Assembly: GCA_035048485.1 (NCBI GenBank)
Contig: CM068586.1
Span: 53,807,667-53,871,666, forward strand
Direction: 5' to 3'
DNA length: 64,000 bases
Source of the DNA: Pteria penguin
Taxonomy: Eukaryota; Mollusca; Bivalvia; Pterioida; Pteriidae
Translations under genes and position numbers: made by a program
Shown: piece after piece, positions 47,101-57,800 of the stretch
Layout of the letters: each line of letters starts with the position of its first letter
Numbering within the stretch: position 1 is the stretch's first letter
Notes under the pieces: model-generated
The model's input: only the letters and a program-made list of their open reading frames with translations
What the model was told of the DNA's origin: nothing
Databases searched by the model: none

Positions 47101-48225
47101 GAACACCAGATAATTACCGAAAAACACCATGAAATGTACCAAAAACACTAATGAATTTTAAATTAACTTAGATTTTCTGAAAGATCGGACAATTTTACAC
47201 TTATATTCCAAGTTTCCATTGTACTGGACGATATTTGACGGAGTTATGATAAATCCTTTTTATTTCACAGATAAACTGTCTGTGTGGACAGCGGCCAGTA
47301 CTGTATAGTATATGTCAATGACGTATCGCTAGGGGCAGGCGTGGTGTAGTGGTTAAGCGCTTGGCTTGCGGCGCCGACGATCCGGGTTCGATTCCCGGGT
47401 TGCGCCACTATGTTTAAGAGGTTGGTAACCTCCTGCTTCCATGTCGCGATATAACTGAAATATTGTTGAAAGCAACGTAAAACACTAATCAACCAACCAA
47501 CCAACCAACGTATCGCTAACTATTCTTTTTTATATTATAATGTATATGGTCATTTGAACAAAATTGAAAGTGATACATATTAAAATTTTAAAATGTATTG
47601 TCTTATTTGTAGTTTATTAATACTACTTTTCCTGTAAAATTTTGAATTTAAATAGATTAATTTGAGTACACAGTAAAATAAAAATGGCGTCCAAACGTGG
47701 GATCGCTGGATACCTTTGAGAAATATTGCGATACCTTCCTCAAAATGCAACCTACTGGCATAATATTTGGTGAGGGTATACACTATAACATCTGTACCTT
47801 ACTTCCATTGGTGTTTTTGGTAATTACCTGGTGTTTTCGGCATTTCCATGCACCCTACTTCCATAACCCCATTTTCCCCCTTTTTTTAATTGAGAAACTA
47901 TTTTAATCTCTTTATTATGTTCTCTTTTCACTTTTCTTTCATACTGTGAGCGTCTTTCCCTCCAAACTCATAACTTCGCCTTCTTTCAATATTCATATTT
48001 GGAGGAAATTCGATAACATTTTTGCAGAGTCACTTCACAACTTTCAAAGGTGGAAGGTTTAAAATGAAATCAGGGATAGTAATATTATACACGAACATGG
48101 CAAGTGTTCGTTTCAAACTAGAAGACACTAAAACTTTCATTTTTATAGCCGTAACAGCCGTACCTATGACAGTTCTCGAATGAAAATCCACCGGTCGGTG
48201 GTTCTACTAGCATTGTTGAAGCCAT
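35140..48225 (-). CDS. PSMB7: Proteasome 20S subunit beta type-7 (beta-2, trypsin-like), 8 exons
   Basis: Exons (minus strand) 48225-48164, 44276-44195, 43100-43003, 42339-42199, 40468-40353, 38003-37945, 35911-35760 and 35260-35140 join with matching phases to 276 aa, against 277 in human PSMB7. The subunit carries the trypsin-like activity of the 20S core. A 39-residue propeptide ends [12 protein letters not shown], so the catalytic N-terminal threonine is Thr40; Asp56 and Lys72 correspond to mature Asp17 and Lys33. Other hallmarks are [62 protein letters not shown] and [19 protein letters not shown], plus the C-terminal arm ending QAMDTA. All splice sites are GT-AG. Introns are unusually rich in MITEs, tandem repeats and a pogo-like element. 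Exon 5 has a remarkable donor-site duplication, described separately. The start Met is followed by ASTM, with a second Met at residue 5. Confidence 0.96.
35380..35505 (-). mobile_element. SINE family 2 relic in PSMB7 intron 7
   Basis: Reverse-oriented match: GCTTTCAACAAATTTTCAGT, TGCAGGAGGTAACCAATC, GGAATTGAACCCTGACC, GCAAGCCAAGCGCTTAAATAC. Diverged copy. Confidence 0.65.
36365..36520. repeat. Dispersed GTCAAGGTCA-type repeat in PSMB7 intron 6
   Basis: Blocks such as GTCATGGTCAAGGTCACAAA, GACCTTGGTGTAATTTGAAG, TGCCAAATATAAAG and TTCAAAAGTTATGG recur in the same order at 59755-59985 and, in part, 42440-42780. Class unknown; no coding capacity. Confidence 0.55.
36785..37267 (+). pseudogene. 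Possible P2X7-ballast-like gene fragment in PSMB7 intron 6
   Basis: An open frame from ATG 36785 to TAA (about 37091) encodes an N/D/E-rich protein with [12 protein letters not shown] near the end. After the stop the same strand continues with a 59-codon stretch (about 37094-37267) reading ...[29 protein letters not shown] and a stop. The order C-I-T-x-H, then (I/L)-x-P-x-C-V...(I/V)-R-x-x-(F/Y)-P...Y-x-G-(F/H) resembles the ballast-type protein encoded by the transposon at 49718-51463. It may be a remnant of a related element or a spliced gene lacking its first cysteine cluster. Similarity is short and judged by eye. Confidence 0.35.
38095..38226. repeat. 28-bp tandem repeat in PSMB7 intron 5
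   Basis: Unit ATACTGGGGCAGCTAATGTG + ATATATAC repeated about 4.6 times with almost no variation. Confidence 0.93.
38330..40352 (-). repeat. Tandem array derived from PSMB7 exon 5 end plus its 5' splice site
   Basis: Units of about 48-54 bp, each containing (minus strand) CATATGTT(G/A)CCATGG followed by (G)GTAAGACTGC, the exon 5/intron 5 junction. Six regular copies occupy 40010-40352 directly after the exon. About eight more diverged copies continue at 38330-38822; between them sits the pogo-like element 38825-40008. In the proximal block unit lengths are 48 or 54 bp and the exon 5 frame stays open through all six copies (repeated Y-V-A-M-G-K-T-(A/V)-L-I-V-I...). Copies of the 'KTV' type keep a canonical GGTAAG donor (exon ends would be 40305, 40197, 40095); 'KTA' copies have GGGAAG and lost it. 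Confidence 0.85.
38825..40008 (-). mobile_element. Pogo/Tigger-like DNA transposon copy 2
   Basis: 1184-bp relative of 14093-15324. It starts CAGTGCAAGCCGCTTAACTG and ends with a decayed ...TATTCAATGTATTCACTG; TA duplications are at 38823-38824 and 40009-40010. The transposase remnant (minus strand near 39510-39560, I-N-C-F-R-K-A-G) is shorter and more damaged than in copy 1, so this copy is older or less constrained. It splits the PSMB7 donor-site array. Confidence 0.82.
40584..41070. mobile_element. MITE in PSMB7 intron 4
   Basis: Inverted ends TCAGACTTCACGAAAAAC and the inverse of GCTTTTTGCGAAGTCTGA. Further inward, TTTACAGGACCGACTCAAAT pairs with ACTGGTCCGACTTGAG. About 490 bp, no coding frame. 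Confidence 0.6.
41231..41506 (-). mobile_element. SINE family 1 in PSMB7 intron 4
   Basis: Full-length inverted copy, tail at left, head at right (GGGACTCGAACCCCGG). Target duplication CGCATTTTGA at 41221-41230 and 41507-41516. Confidence 0.92.
41853..42048. mobile_element. MITE with GGCCAGTTGTT termini in PSMB7 intron 4
   Basis: Left arm GGCCAGTTGTTCGAAACTTT and right arm inverse AAAGTTTCAAACAACTGGCC, continuing with AACCATTGGTTAA / TTAACCAGTAGTTAA. A decayed relative ends at about 2521 (AACAACCTGGCCC). Confidence 0.75.
42440..42780. repeat. Dispersed repeat in PSMB7 intron 3
   Basis: Two half-related segments (GGTACCAGCAGAAAGATCTT... and GGTACCAACACAAAGGAATA...), each followed by GTCATAAGGAACACA and an AATATG(G/A)AAG(C/T) block. 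It ends with GACAGACGGACAGAC. Same general family as 36365-36520 and 59755-59985. Confidence 0.55.
43257..43662. mobile_element. Long-armed MITE in PSMB7 intron 2
   Basis: Arms of about 100 bp: CTGATGCAATCTGATTAAAA... ATTTGTCCCATTGCGGATGA... AGATCTGGCGAAAC and their inverse at 43555-43655. About 200 bp of unique interior and no gene. It lies between exons 2 and 3. Confidence 0.8.
44906..45002. repeat. Hairpin element in PSMB7 intron 1
   Basis: Arms 44906-44937 and 44971-45002 (GTTCAGGTATCGATGTTTGT / inverse) around a 33-base loop. Confidence 0.65.
45774..46215. mobile_element. Long-armed MITE in PSMB7 intron 1
   Basis: Inverted arms about 170 bp long: AAAAGTTGCAGAAAATC, ACAGTCCATGCAAAAC, CCCTGTTTCGTCCAACCC, GGTCCTTTTGCTA, ATGGCTAGATT... 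each have their inverse in 46030-46215. Only about 70 bp are unpaired in the centre. Confidence 0.8.
47332..47507 (+). mobile_element. SINE family 2, intact tRNA-derived copy
   Basis: tRNA-like head with A box (GTGGTGTAGTGGTTAAGCGC) and B box (GGGTTCGATTCCCGGG), then a short body and a (CCAA)n tail. Perfect target duplication ACGTATCGCTA at 47321-47331 and 47508-47518. This is the best-preserved copy of the second SINE family. Confidence 0.9.
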
Positions 48226-48492
48226 ATTGGAACATTACAGGAAGCAAATGAATTTCTCACATTCGATTGGTTTAAAATCAGTTGCTAGACACTTTGTCCT
48301 AAGACTTAGTGAACATACAGTCACTTCGGGTTTTTTTCTTTTTCTTCCTTTTTTTTAATTTTTTTTATTCGACTGGCTTATTATTATTTATCACATATAT
48401 GTATTTGGGGAAAGAAGGGGGTCCTACAAAATTTCTCAAACTTAAATGTAGTAACAAGGACGTAGATATATTCTTATAAATATTTTTGTAGT

Positions 48493-48555
<63 letters not shown>

Positions 48556-49013
48556 TCTATTTATTATAAAATGTTAGTTAATATAGATCTGTTGACTGAC
48601 TTTTAAATACATTGTATAGACTTTTATGATAGTACAGAAGGGGTAGGAGGCCGGGGTAAAAGGGGGAGGGGGGAGAGAGAAGGAGGGAGAGGTATGACTG
48701 AAAGGGATGGAAGGGGAACAATACACCCACCTGTCCCCCCTCTTTTAAAGAACCTGTAAGTCTTTCGGTGCAGCTATGTACAGCAGTCGGTATTATTTAA
48801 CTTCAGCAAACATAACGGATCCTCTCAGTTCACACAGAATTTTCATTTAAGCACGACAGAGTAATGTGGCAAGTTTATTGTCTGTTTGAAAAGAACGACA
48901 ACTCTAACTTGCAATGTTCAGTGGAAATCTTTACGTAAGGAGATGCATTGTTAACAAAAAATCTGTTGGCGGAATAAACAAATTTCTCGATAAAACGCTG
49001 GGCTGATAACACA
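48226..49013. promoter_or_regulatory. Divergent promoter interval of PSMB7 and the acidic-protein gene
   Basis: About 790 bp between the PSMB7 start codon and the candidate start at 49014. It contains a TTTA microsatellite (48492-48566) and a purine-rich G/A strand-biased tract (about 48640-48720). No core promoter motif is obvious. Confidence 0.4.
48492..48566. repeat. (TTTA)n microsatellite
   Basis: Roughly 18 consecutive TTTA units with one TCTA interruption near the right end. Confidence 0.95.
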
Positions 49014-49054
49014 ATGAAAGGACATAAACGGAAACGTGATGAGAAAACCGGCAA
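49014..49054 (+). CDS. Candidate first exon of the acidic-protein gene
   Basis: ATGAAAGGACATAAACGG... encodes M-K-G-H-K-R-K-R-D-E-K-T-G before a possible donor (GGCAA|GTATTG), a basic, nuclear-signal-like start. It is on the right strand and upstream of the exons beginning at about 58.1 kb. The phase left by this donor (two bases) does not fit the TIR acceptor at 58092; it would fit an AG at 58111-58112 (giving K-E-K-E-S-E-Q). The link is therefore tentative, and the whole 8.57-kb transposon would lie in this intron. Confidence 0.3.
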
Positions 49055-49244
49055 GTATTGATACATTTTTACTCATTTTACACATTTATATTAGCTATAA
49101 TGCCGTTTAATGTTGACGTCATTTGCATTTGGTTAGGCCTAGGGCTAAGCCTCAGATCGTGACTGGCCTGGGGCTGGGGATGCGACGGCGATGTCATTCT
49201 TAGTGAAATCTTTGTGAAATAAACAGATGTTTTTCCCATTTAAC

Positions 49245-49425
49245 AAGATGATGTATGGGGCCTTATGCCAGACATACTACTTTCTGCCGGAATTTGCATT
49301 ATGACGTAAATGCTAGCAAACTGATGTCAGAGTAAAAATGACACAAAGTTTTACGGCAAATTATCATGTGTGGCATGGAACGAAATATAAGATTAAGATC
49401 AACAGAAAAAAGTTCTATTCAGCAA
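49245..49425. repeat. Dispersed repeat shared with 6100-6325
   Basis: Blocks GGGGCCTT(A/G)..., CTTTCTGCCGGAATTT, TGGCATGGAACGAAATATAAGATTAA and AAAAAGTT occur in the same order at about 6110-6325. Class unknown. Confidence 0.5.
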
Positions 49426-49681
49426 TTATTTACCCAATAGTTTAATTTTCACAGAATATTGATATTATATACAAATAACGTTTACTTTGTCTTGACAAGT
49501 ATGATTAAAATCTTAACTGAAACTGTACTTAAAGGTCAACTGAAAAGATTTTATTTCTTGAAAAAAATATAACCCTCTGAGAAAATGTGTTATACCAACT
49601 TCATATCACATTTCAATGATTTTTTTTTAGCTCGCTACGCTCTGTAATTTACCTGTAAATTTCGCCAGGTAGCGTGATCGC

Positions 49682-49708
49682 GCAAGAGTTATCGTTCTTA
49701 TAGCGAAC
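49682..49708 (+). promoter_or_regulatory. Left copy of the 27-bp subterminal inverted repeat
   Basis: GCAAGAGTTATCGTTCTTAT... (27 bp), identical in inverse to 57913-57939. It ends only 9 bases before the start codon of the ballast-like gene (49718), so it must lie in its 5'UTR or core promoter. Candidate binding site for the THAP domain of the transposase and/or a shared promoter element. Confidence 0.6.
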
Positions 49709-49717
49709 TTCGTGAAA

Positions 49718-51463
49718 ATGGCGTCGCGTGGGTATGAAAGTGATTCTGAGGAAAGCATTCCAGAAATTGACATAGATTTTAATATAGATATTGAGCCTTA
49801 TCAGTTTGAACCGAGAAGAAGTCAACTTCACACAGAAGAAACTGATGACAGCTCAGAAGAATCTGCCAGCGATGTAGAAGAAGAGTCTGAGGATCTTCCT
49901 ACCGACATGAACTGGTATGTATTCACGGAATAATTGCTGGATTCGTATGTAATATTTCGAGTTTGATATCTGTACGGTTTTTTGAAATACTTTATTTTAC
50001 TGACAACTGGGTAATTATGTAAATCTATGATCGAGAGGAATTTTCTATACGGCATAAACTCTGAATTTCCTCAGCTTTGAATCTTGCACATTCTGTTTTT
50101 ACGTCAGGTGGCCTCGGACCAAAACGTACATTTCTTATTTTAAGTTTTAACAACTACCATATCCTCACTAAAAATTATATAGTACTTGTATATTCCATCT
50201 TCATGAATTTTTATTTATACCTCACAGGTAAATAACTAGTAGTAGTAGTAATAATGTACCTTATATTATAGTACCCCCTTTTCAAATTAAATCATGCACA
50301 GGATTTTTTTTTATTGTAACCTGCTCTTAACCAGCCCAGAAAATAGCTGAATGCAATTGGGTTCTATCATATATATTAAATTGTTGTGTTTTATTTTCAG
50401 GTGCACATGCAGCAACTGCGCCTTGATGCCAACATCTTCAGAGTGCAGGTGTTGTACCTCATTCAACCTTATAGATGGTCGTCTCGAAGCTGATCAAGTA
50501 AACTGCATCACAGAACACCCTGGCTTCGAAGGCAATTGTCTAAACAGATGGGTTTTAGAGGCCTCTTACTATGAATTTTTACAAGATAATGGACCCCTAG
50601 ATGATGGTCAACTTGTGCATGAGTAAGTAATATGGTAAAACAAATATCATGCTATTATAATTGGCAGGAGAAAATGTGGTCATACCTGGGAATCAAACTG
50701 AGAACCTTGTATTGTCAAGTTTGACACTAACACCATTGAACTATTGAGGTTTATACCCATCCATGACACTCCTCCCCTGCCAGAGGTTTCCAATCCTGGA
50801 AACCAAAACGAACAACAATCCAAAGGTTGTAACCCTCACAGTGCACAAACAAAGATGCCATTCATAAGGGCCGGCCACAATACTAAATATAACAAGCAGA
50901 AGAAAAAAATGTTGCTAGACTTGGGAATCGAACCCAGAACTTTCTGTCAGCAAGAGAGATGAATGCCTTGACCACCAAGTCAAATTCTCATTATATTCTT
51001 TTCTCAGATGAGGTCTTGCCTTGAGGTTCTTTATCACACACATGCACAAAGGTACAGAGACACAGATCCAAACTTGAATTTCCAAAGTTGTTGATTTCAG
51101 CAATAATACATGTAAGAGGCTATTTAGATACATGAACATTCAGTAAATTTCAGGGTGGAAATTGCTAAAGTTGATCACCATGAAAAGTAAGATTGGATGT
51201 ATTGAAGAATGAATGCCTCAGTGAAACTGAAATTTCATTCTTAGGTAACTGTATCACATAGTTTGGTTTCAAATAATCAGACCTATATTTACACATTCCA
51301 TTTTTTCAGGCTTTACAGATATCTGGCCTATCGAAGATTTGCTAGGTGGATATGGAGACGCTTGGGAAGAAAAAACCGGAAGATCCTACCAGCCTGTGTG
51401 GTGAACAAAATCAGGTCGGCATTCCCCTCTCAAGAGTACTGTGGGTTCCATTATCCATCATAA
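49718..51463 (+). CDS. P2X7 'ballast'-domain-like protein encoded inside the transposon, 3 exons
   Basis: Exons 49718-49914, 50401-50622 and 51310-51463 join in frame (GT-AG junctions, split Trp66 and Glu codons) to 190 aa. The N-terminus is acidic, with I-E-P-Y-Q-F-E-P at about 26-33. It is followed by a cysteine cluster W66-C-T-C-S-N-C-x-x-M-P-T...C-R-C-C84, then C-I-T-E-H-P-G-F (101-108), a Tyr/Arg/Trp-rich helix-like segment (LYRYLAYRRFARWIW) and a C-terminal block L-P-A-C-V-V-N-K-I-R...F-P...Y-C-G-F. This order reproduces the C-terminal intracellular domain of P2X7 receptors, which binds zinc through cysteines and, in mammals, guanine nucleotides. The receptor's channel part is absent. 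Stand-alone proteins of this type are annotated in many invertebrates as 'P2X purinoceptor 7-like'. Here one sits in a mobile element, opposite the transposase. Role unknown; a zinc-binding nucleic-acid or accessory transposition function is only a guess. Poly(A) signal AATAAA at 51696. Confidence 0.85.
50623..51309 (+). other. Intron 2 of the ballast-like gene
   Basis: Holds two tRNA-like fragments in inverse orientation (50680-50750, GGGAATCAAACTGAGAACC; 50920-50985, GGGAATCGAACCCAGAAC), probably old SINE heads. No exon. Confidence 0.5.
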
Positions 51464-51844
51464 ACAACAAGACATGGGTTACTTTGTACACGATTGTTTT
51501 ATATGTAATGTACATAAATGTAAATAATGGATAAAAACAAATGCATTCATGAGAAAAGACATGTACATAAATATTAATATTGCAATTTCTTTTAACTTTC
51601 TTCCACGCAGATTGTACATTTTGATAAGTATATAATTTTTCATACTGTATATTTTACATCAATGATGTCATTATATGTACAATTCCATATTCACAAATAA
51701 AATTTCCTTTTCTCAAGAACATGGATATCTTTTTGTCATTATATAAAACTATGAAAAACTTGGCAAGAAAATGATGGTAAAACAAGGAAAACTACAAATT
51801 AAATATGACAAGATTAAACTATCAGTGTCTTCACACAACATATT
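51464..51844. other. Gap between the two convergent transposon genes
   Basis: About 380 bp of AT-rich 3'UTR sequence shared by the ballast-like gene and the transposase; AATAAA for the plus gene at 51696-51701. Nothing else recognised. Confidence 0.6.
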
Positions 51845-54800
51845 TTAGTTCTTTGTTTTGAACCGGCTGGTATGGTTTGCCACCAACTGTTCTTTGTTCT
51901 GGCGTGGGTACGTCTGTGATATTGGTACAGGCACGTTCCTTGGTGTCTTCATCAAGTTTTCTTTAGCTGCACTGTACGAATGATGTTTCTCACGCTGACT
52001 TATTACTTCATCCAGTAACTCGGTCACATAATCTGAAAAAGATAAAACAGTTTTGCAATCAACATTTTTGTAACATCAAGATGATATACATGACTGAATA
52101 CTATTGAATCTTAAATTCTGTTTGTGTAACAGAAGGTAACATGAATTCATGATGTACATGTATTGATACTCATTTCGTGTTATTCATATATTTCATATGC
52201 ATGTTTATGGTGACAGTATAGAAATTTAATCCTTTGCTGTGGACCAACTTGAAGCAATTCTCATTTGAGACATAAAGACAAAGTAAACAAACAAACAAAC
52301 AGAGAGTTTCTTTACCAAATGTCTGCTTGATTTTCACTTCTTTCGGAACACCACATCCCTTTCTTGCCTTCGGATAAGATACAGCAAAAATCCTCTCCCC
52401 TGCACGGTTGGTAGCCTGTTTCCTCATGCTGTTCTCGTTGAAGTGCAAGGCTGCTATGTATAACCTACAAAAAGAAATACCTTTTCATATATACAGTAGA
52501 CACATAATAGTCTCGGTGCTTTTATCTTTCATCAGAGATATAAATATGCAAAATGCTAGTTGCAAACCTTTGTGTGCTTCATAAATGTAAAACTTTCAAA
52601 GGAATGAGAAATAAACATTCAACATATGCAAGTGACAGCAACAACAGAAATTAGATTTTGTTTGTATTGTACACAACACTGGAAGGTGCTTGTCATCGAA
52701 AGACGTAACTTCGTCAAAATTGGGTCAACCATTTACATAGTCAGACTTGATCTGTATCTTTTCCATACGACAACAAGCTATATAACAATTTTCAGCTCAT
52801 TATTTTAATCTATTGCAGAAAAACATATGGAAAATTGAAACTAAATGACAGATTGACACAAACTGAAACAGACTTACAAACTGACAGTACATGAGGAAAT
52901 TTTGTAAGATTTTTGTAAGACTTTGCTGGTAGGGGACTGGACTGGAAGTGAGCAATTATGATGTGTGACATTTTTGTAAACTAACCTGGCACGCATCTGA
53001 GTGTGAAAGAAATGTAAATATTTTGGTGCGAAATTGCAGACTACTTTGTGGAAGGCTTCCAAAGATGAGGTCTGTTCTGCTGGAGAGAGTCTCTGGATGT
53101 CTTTCAGAAGAAGATGCCCTTTGACCACCTTCTCCAGTTCCATGTAGGGAAGACTGTCTGAAATCAATAAAAATAATAACTTGATTTGTAAACTGTAAAC
53201 AAATTAGAATTGTCAACACAAAGGACTGAGAAAAACCCCACCTAATTCTCTATCTCCTACCCTAGAATGAGTTTGATCCTTGATCACAAATATAAATCAC
53301 ATTTATGACATGTGGAGTATAAATATTAGATTTAGTCCAGGTCTATCATAGTGTGACCAACTTATGGACCAGAGCTTCACCAGTTTCTGTGCAATAACTG
53401 TGAGGTAGCTTGCTTGTCCTCAGGCCATACATGTACATGCATTTAGGATTTCTGAGGAATATTTCTGTTGTATTTAGTTTGAGTATCTATTCCAAAAGTC
53501 ACATGTTTATAGCCAAGAGAAGAAATAAATCTTGTCTGTAATGATTAGACATGAAGATGATTTGATATATGTATGGAATATTTCTAAAATACCTTTCTTG
53601 ATCCATGCCCTGTCATCTAAAGGTCCATGGAGGCATTTGGGAAAGACACTTCCATGACCCTCGTGCACATCACTAATGTGGTTCAACACTGACAGCCATT
53701 TATGTTGGACTTCCTCTCCGACCCCTTTACTACTTGCTGCACACCAGTAGATATGGTTGCTGATTGACCTTGCCCATTCGCCAACCAATGCACACTTCTT
53801 CTTCTTGCCCACTGATTCCAATTTCTTATAAATGCCTGTAATTTGAAATGACATAAAAGAATTTACTTGTCAATAAATATACCTATACTATGATGAGATA
53901 AATATACTGATACATGAAATTGAATTTCTATTTATTACATTTTATAACTGAAACTGACTCAGTCACTGATTTTTTTTCTGCAACATAAAAAGTATTGTAT
54001 TATTTTGAAAAATTTACCTTTAGCCACATGCCAAACGTCAAACCAATGATTAATTTCTTTTCTCTCATCACGAATGAATGCCTTGACTTGAACATGGCGA
54101 TCAGTCACTAAATCAGACACCTGTACTTGTTCCTCATCCAGTTTCCTAAGACATCTTTTCAGTCCCTCTAACTCCATCCAATACGAATTCCTCACTTCAT
54201 TGCTCTAAAAAAATATAAACAAAACTGTACATACATGTATATACATACAAACTTGTACATTTATACAGTGTTGAAACATGTTAATATTTTATTACTATGT
54301 GTTATGGGTATTTACTTGAAACATGTGCATTCAAGAGAGAAATCAGCTTGCAGATTTTTAACCAACAACTATAAAATATAATATTACAATAATGCTCCCC
54401 TTGTGTCACTTATATACGCAGATCCAAAGAGGTGGACCGGGATTTGGACCCACCCTGAGATTCTGCAAAAACTACTTCTTGGTATTTTTGCATGTAAAAT
54501 ACCGTAAGTAATTTTACACACAAAGACATGGTTGGACACCCTCTAGGAAAATGCATTGGAGATTGATCTATATCCACACCTGACTTGGTAATCATTCATC
54601 ACAACATATTGAAATATCTCATCAATGTGCCACAAGTGCATTTTAGTCCCAAAAAATACATGTATTAAATCACTGTCTCATACTGGAAAAAAAGGCCAGC
54701 ATGGCCTAGTGGTATCGTGTCGGACTCCTGATCGGGAGGCCGGGGTTCGAGTCCCGCTCTGGTCATGCCGGCGTTCTTTCTTTCAGATGGGACAGTAAAA

Positions 54801-57800
54801 ACCAAGGCCCCGTGTCGTGGTATGCATGGCACCTTAAATATCCCTCACTGCTTCGGGTGGGTCCGTTGCAAAGGTCAAAATTTGTATGCCCCGCATCAGG
54901 CAGATGCCGTCACCATATACATGAAATATTTGTGGTGTGACGTAAAACAAAAATCAATCATACTGGAAAAAAAAACTAGGGTCTGCCAGTCACAAATAAT
55001 TTCTTAATTTAAATGTGTATTCTACAATTTTAAAGCATAGTTATTCTATTTTACCTGCACAAGTTGGATATCCAAGATCTGATTGGTCTCCAGGTCCATC
55101 AAGCTGTATGACCCATACTTGGCAGTGTGACCAGGCGAACAGCATCTCGCATCACCACCCAAATAAACTTTCCGTCCATCCTCCTTTATTCTGGCCAGTA
55201 GGGCATTCTGATGAGACTGCCAAACTCTTTCCACAGCAGGCACTAAATAGTACTGTTGCAAATTGTGGAATGTCCTTTCCGTAAAACAGGCAATATTTGC
55301 ATGCTGTAGTAAATTCAGGGACTGCATGATGCTCCCACCAGAAAACAGAATGGCACCACTGAGAATAAGGTTTCCTAAAGGAAGGGATCTTGATAATGGC
55401 TGGGATCCCCACTGAAACACTTCACCACATGTGCAATGCCTCACAACATTGAGGTATGTTCCAGACACTTGTTTGTTTACATGACAAAACCGGCCACAAA
55501 TGTTACATGTTGACAAAAGTTTATCAAGGCACTTTTCGAAAACAATAAATTTCCTATCATAGTGGTCGGCAGTGTCCCTTGAACCGAATTCTGATACGGG
55601 GCCATCCTCAGTTGGTGTCAGGACATCTGAAGGAAGCCATTCTGAGGGAACACTACTGTTGTTTTCCAGGCTACTGTCACTACTGTGGCTAATAAAACTA
55701 GTATTCAGTGGCGATTCTGAGGTTGGGTATCCACAGCAACATGCACCCTGCATTTGTTTCTCAGTCTGTGTTGCAGATGTAGTGGTTGCAGTCTTCACTA
55801 CAGTTTGTATCCCAGCATGTCTTCGTTTCTGGAATAACAACACATAAATGTACTAGTAGACAAATAATTCTAGCATTCAAAACCATTCAAGTACATGTAT
55901 GTCATGTTTCTTGCCTTTGCTTTGGAAGTGATTTCTACATTCTTCCATGACATGACCTATGGCTTTGATCTTCAATCTATGTGTGTGTCTTATCTCATTA
56001 TGATGATTAATATTTCTATACAGTGTTATGACTATGTGAGTGTTGTTTACATAATTATGGCAATTAATTATATAAGTCATAGAAGCCGGCGTGGCCTAGT
56101 GGTATTGCGCTGGACTCCTGATCGGGAGGCCAGGGTTCGAGTCCCACTTTGGTCATGCCCCGCATCAGGCAGATGCCGTCACCATTTACGTGAAATATTC
56201 GTGGTGTGACGTTAAACAAAAATCAATCAATCAATATATAAGTCATGGTGACTTCACCTAGTCAGGCAGTGACTACAATAGATAGGCAGATGCTAGACAG
56301 AGACTCTTATGATGCAGGCGACACGATTTTAAACACATATTTTTAATTTCACTAAAACAAAGTTGATATTTCATATATCTGACAACATTTTTTCTGTCAC
56401 ACAAATGTGATGACTGAAAACAAACTTGTCACAATTTGTCATTGTTTATATAAAGTACATATAGTGACAATCATTATCATTAGCATACATAAATATAACC
56501 TTTAACCTCTTCACTGATGTCCACTCACCATTATGTAGCATGCACATTACTATTTAGGTAAAATCATCACTTTAAAATAAGGAAAATAATTGAAAGAATC
56601 AGCTTTTTGTGTAGAGTATGTACTTACAATCAGAGAATACGATGTTTGGGTTCCAACTCCAAATGATATGGTGTCCATGGATGTTGATGTTCCTTTCTCT
56701 GTCTCACTCTCAGGGAGCTCAACATCAGGGCAGGGCTGATCAAACTCTCGACCGTCATTCTCTGTTAGTGGTAGCAGTTCCCCTATTGGAGGAGGACTGC
56801 ATGGTGGCATCGCCACAACAATCACATTTTCTTTTGACTGGAGTACTGTCAATCTCTATAAAAGCAAAGAAGTAAATTCAGTTACACTGCCCCATGAAAA
56901 TTATTTACATTTCATTCTTAAAATGCATTCAAAACTAATAAGAAAACAAACTCTAATTCCAATAGCCTATAGGGGACATTACTATCTGTGTTTTTATATT
57001 CTTAACAATGTTGAGGATAGTGATAAGCATGTTAGTAAGTCAGTTCATGAATTACAATTTACATGTATACACACATATGACATATGATTATGATATAGAT
57101 ATATAATTTGAATTCTATTCATTAAATTATACAAATGTAATTTTACACACAAATTGACATTTCATTAATGTACAGCAATGTATATCTATATGAGTATTTG
57201 TAATAATAATGTATAGGACTTCAAGAGAATAAAATAAAATGCCCCTCAACCCCAACCCCCCCCCCTTTTTTTTACACACACTACCGAGTCTTCTCAGAAA
57301 ACATATGGTACATGTACCTACTATGTCGATCTACAACACACACACACACACACACAATTTGACAAACATATATTTTTATATGATTATAGTTTTTCCCTTT
57401 CCTCTTACATGACATTTCTTGTATATAATAATAGATAATTAAACTTTTTTATTTTCTTACCCGTTTTGCTTCAAGAGTTTTTCTTTTCTCAACAGCTTGC
57501 CTTGGAGCTTTTGCGGGACCGGGTGTGAAACCTGTTATGGGATCCGAACTCTTTCTCTTGGGCGCCTTCTTGTTGTTTTGCACCGGTTGGTAATTAAAAA
57601 TCGTAGGGATTGCATCTTTCTTAAGATTAATCCTCGTATACCCAAGTGAACGAGCCACAGATGGGTCCATCGGAAAACAATCCGTAGAAAAGTGACGCTC
57701 ACATAACTTGGTGTGTTGAGACGGCCAATAATCTTTATCTGTTTTCAGTTTTTTTACCCAAATCTTACACAGATGATAGTCCTTTGGGAAAAAAAACATC

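Noticed and set aside
47332..47420. Functional tRNA gene
   Set aside because: A and B boxes are good, but the sequence continues into a SINE body with a (CCAA)n tail and target duplications, and related copies are dispersed. The same applies to all family-1 heads (1343, 16962, 54694, 56081).
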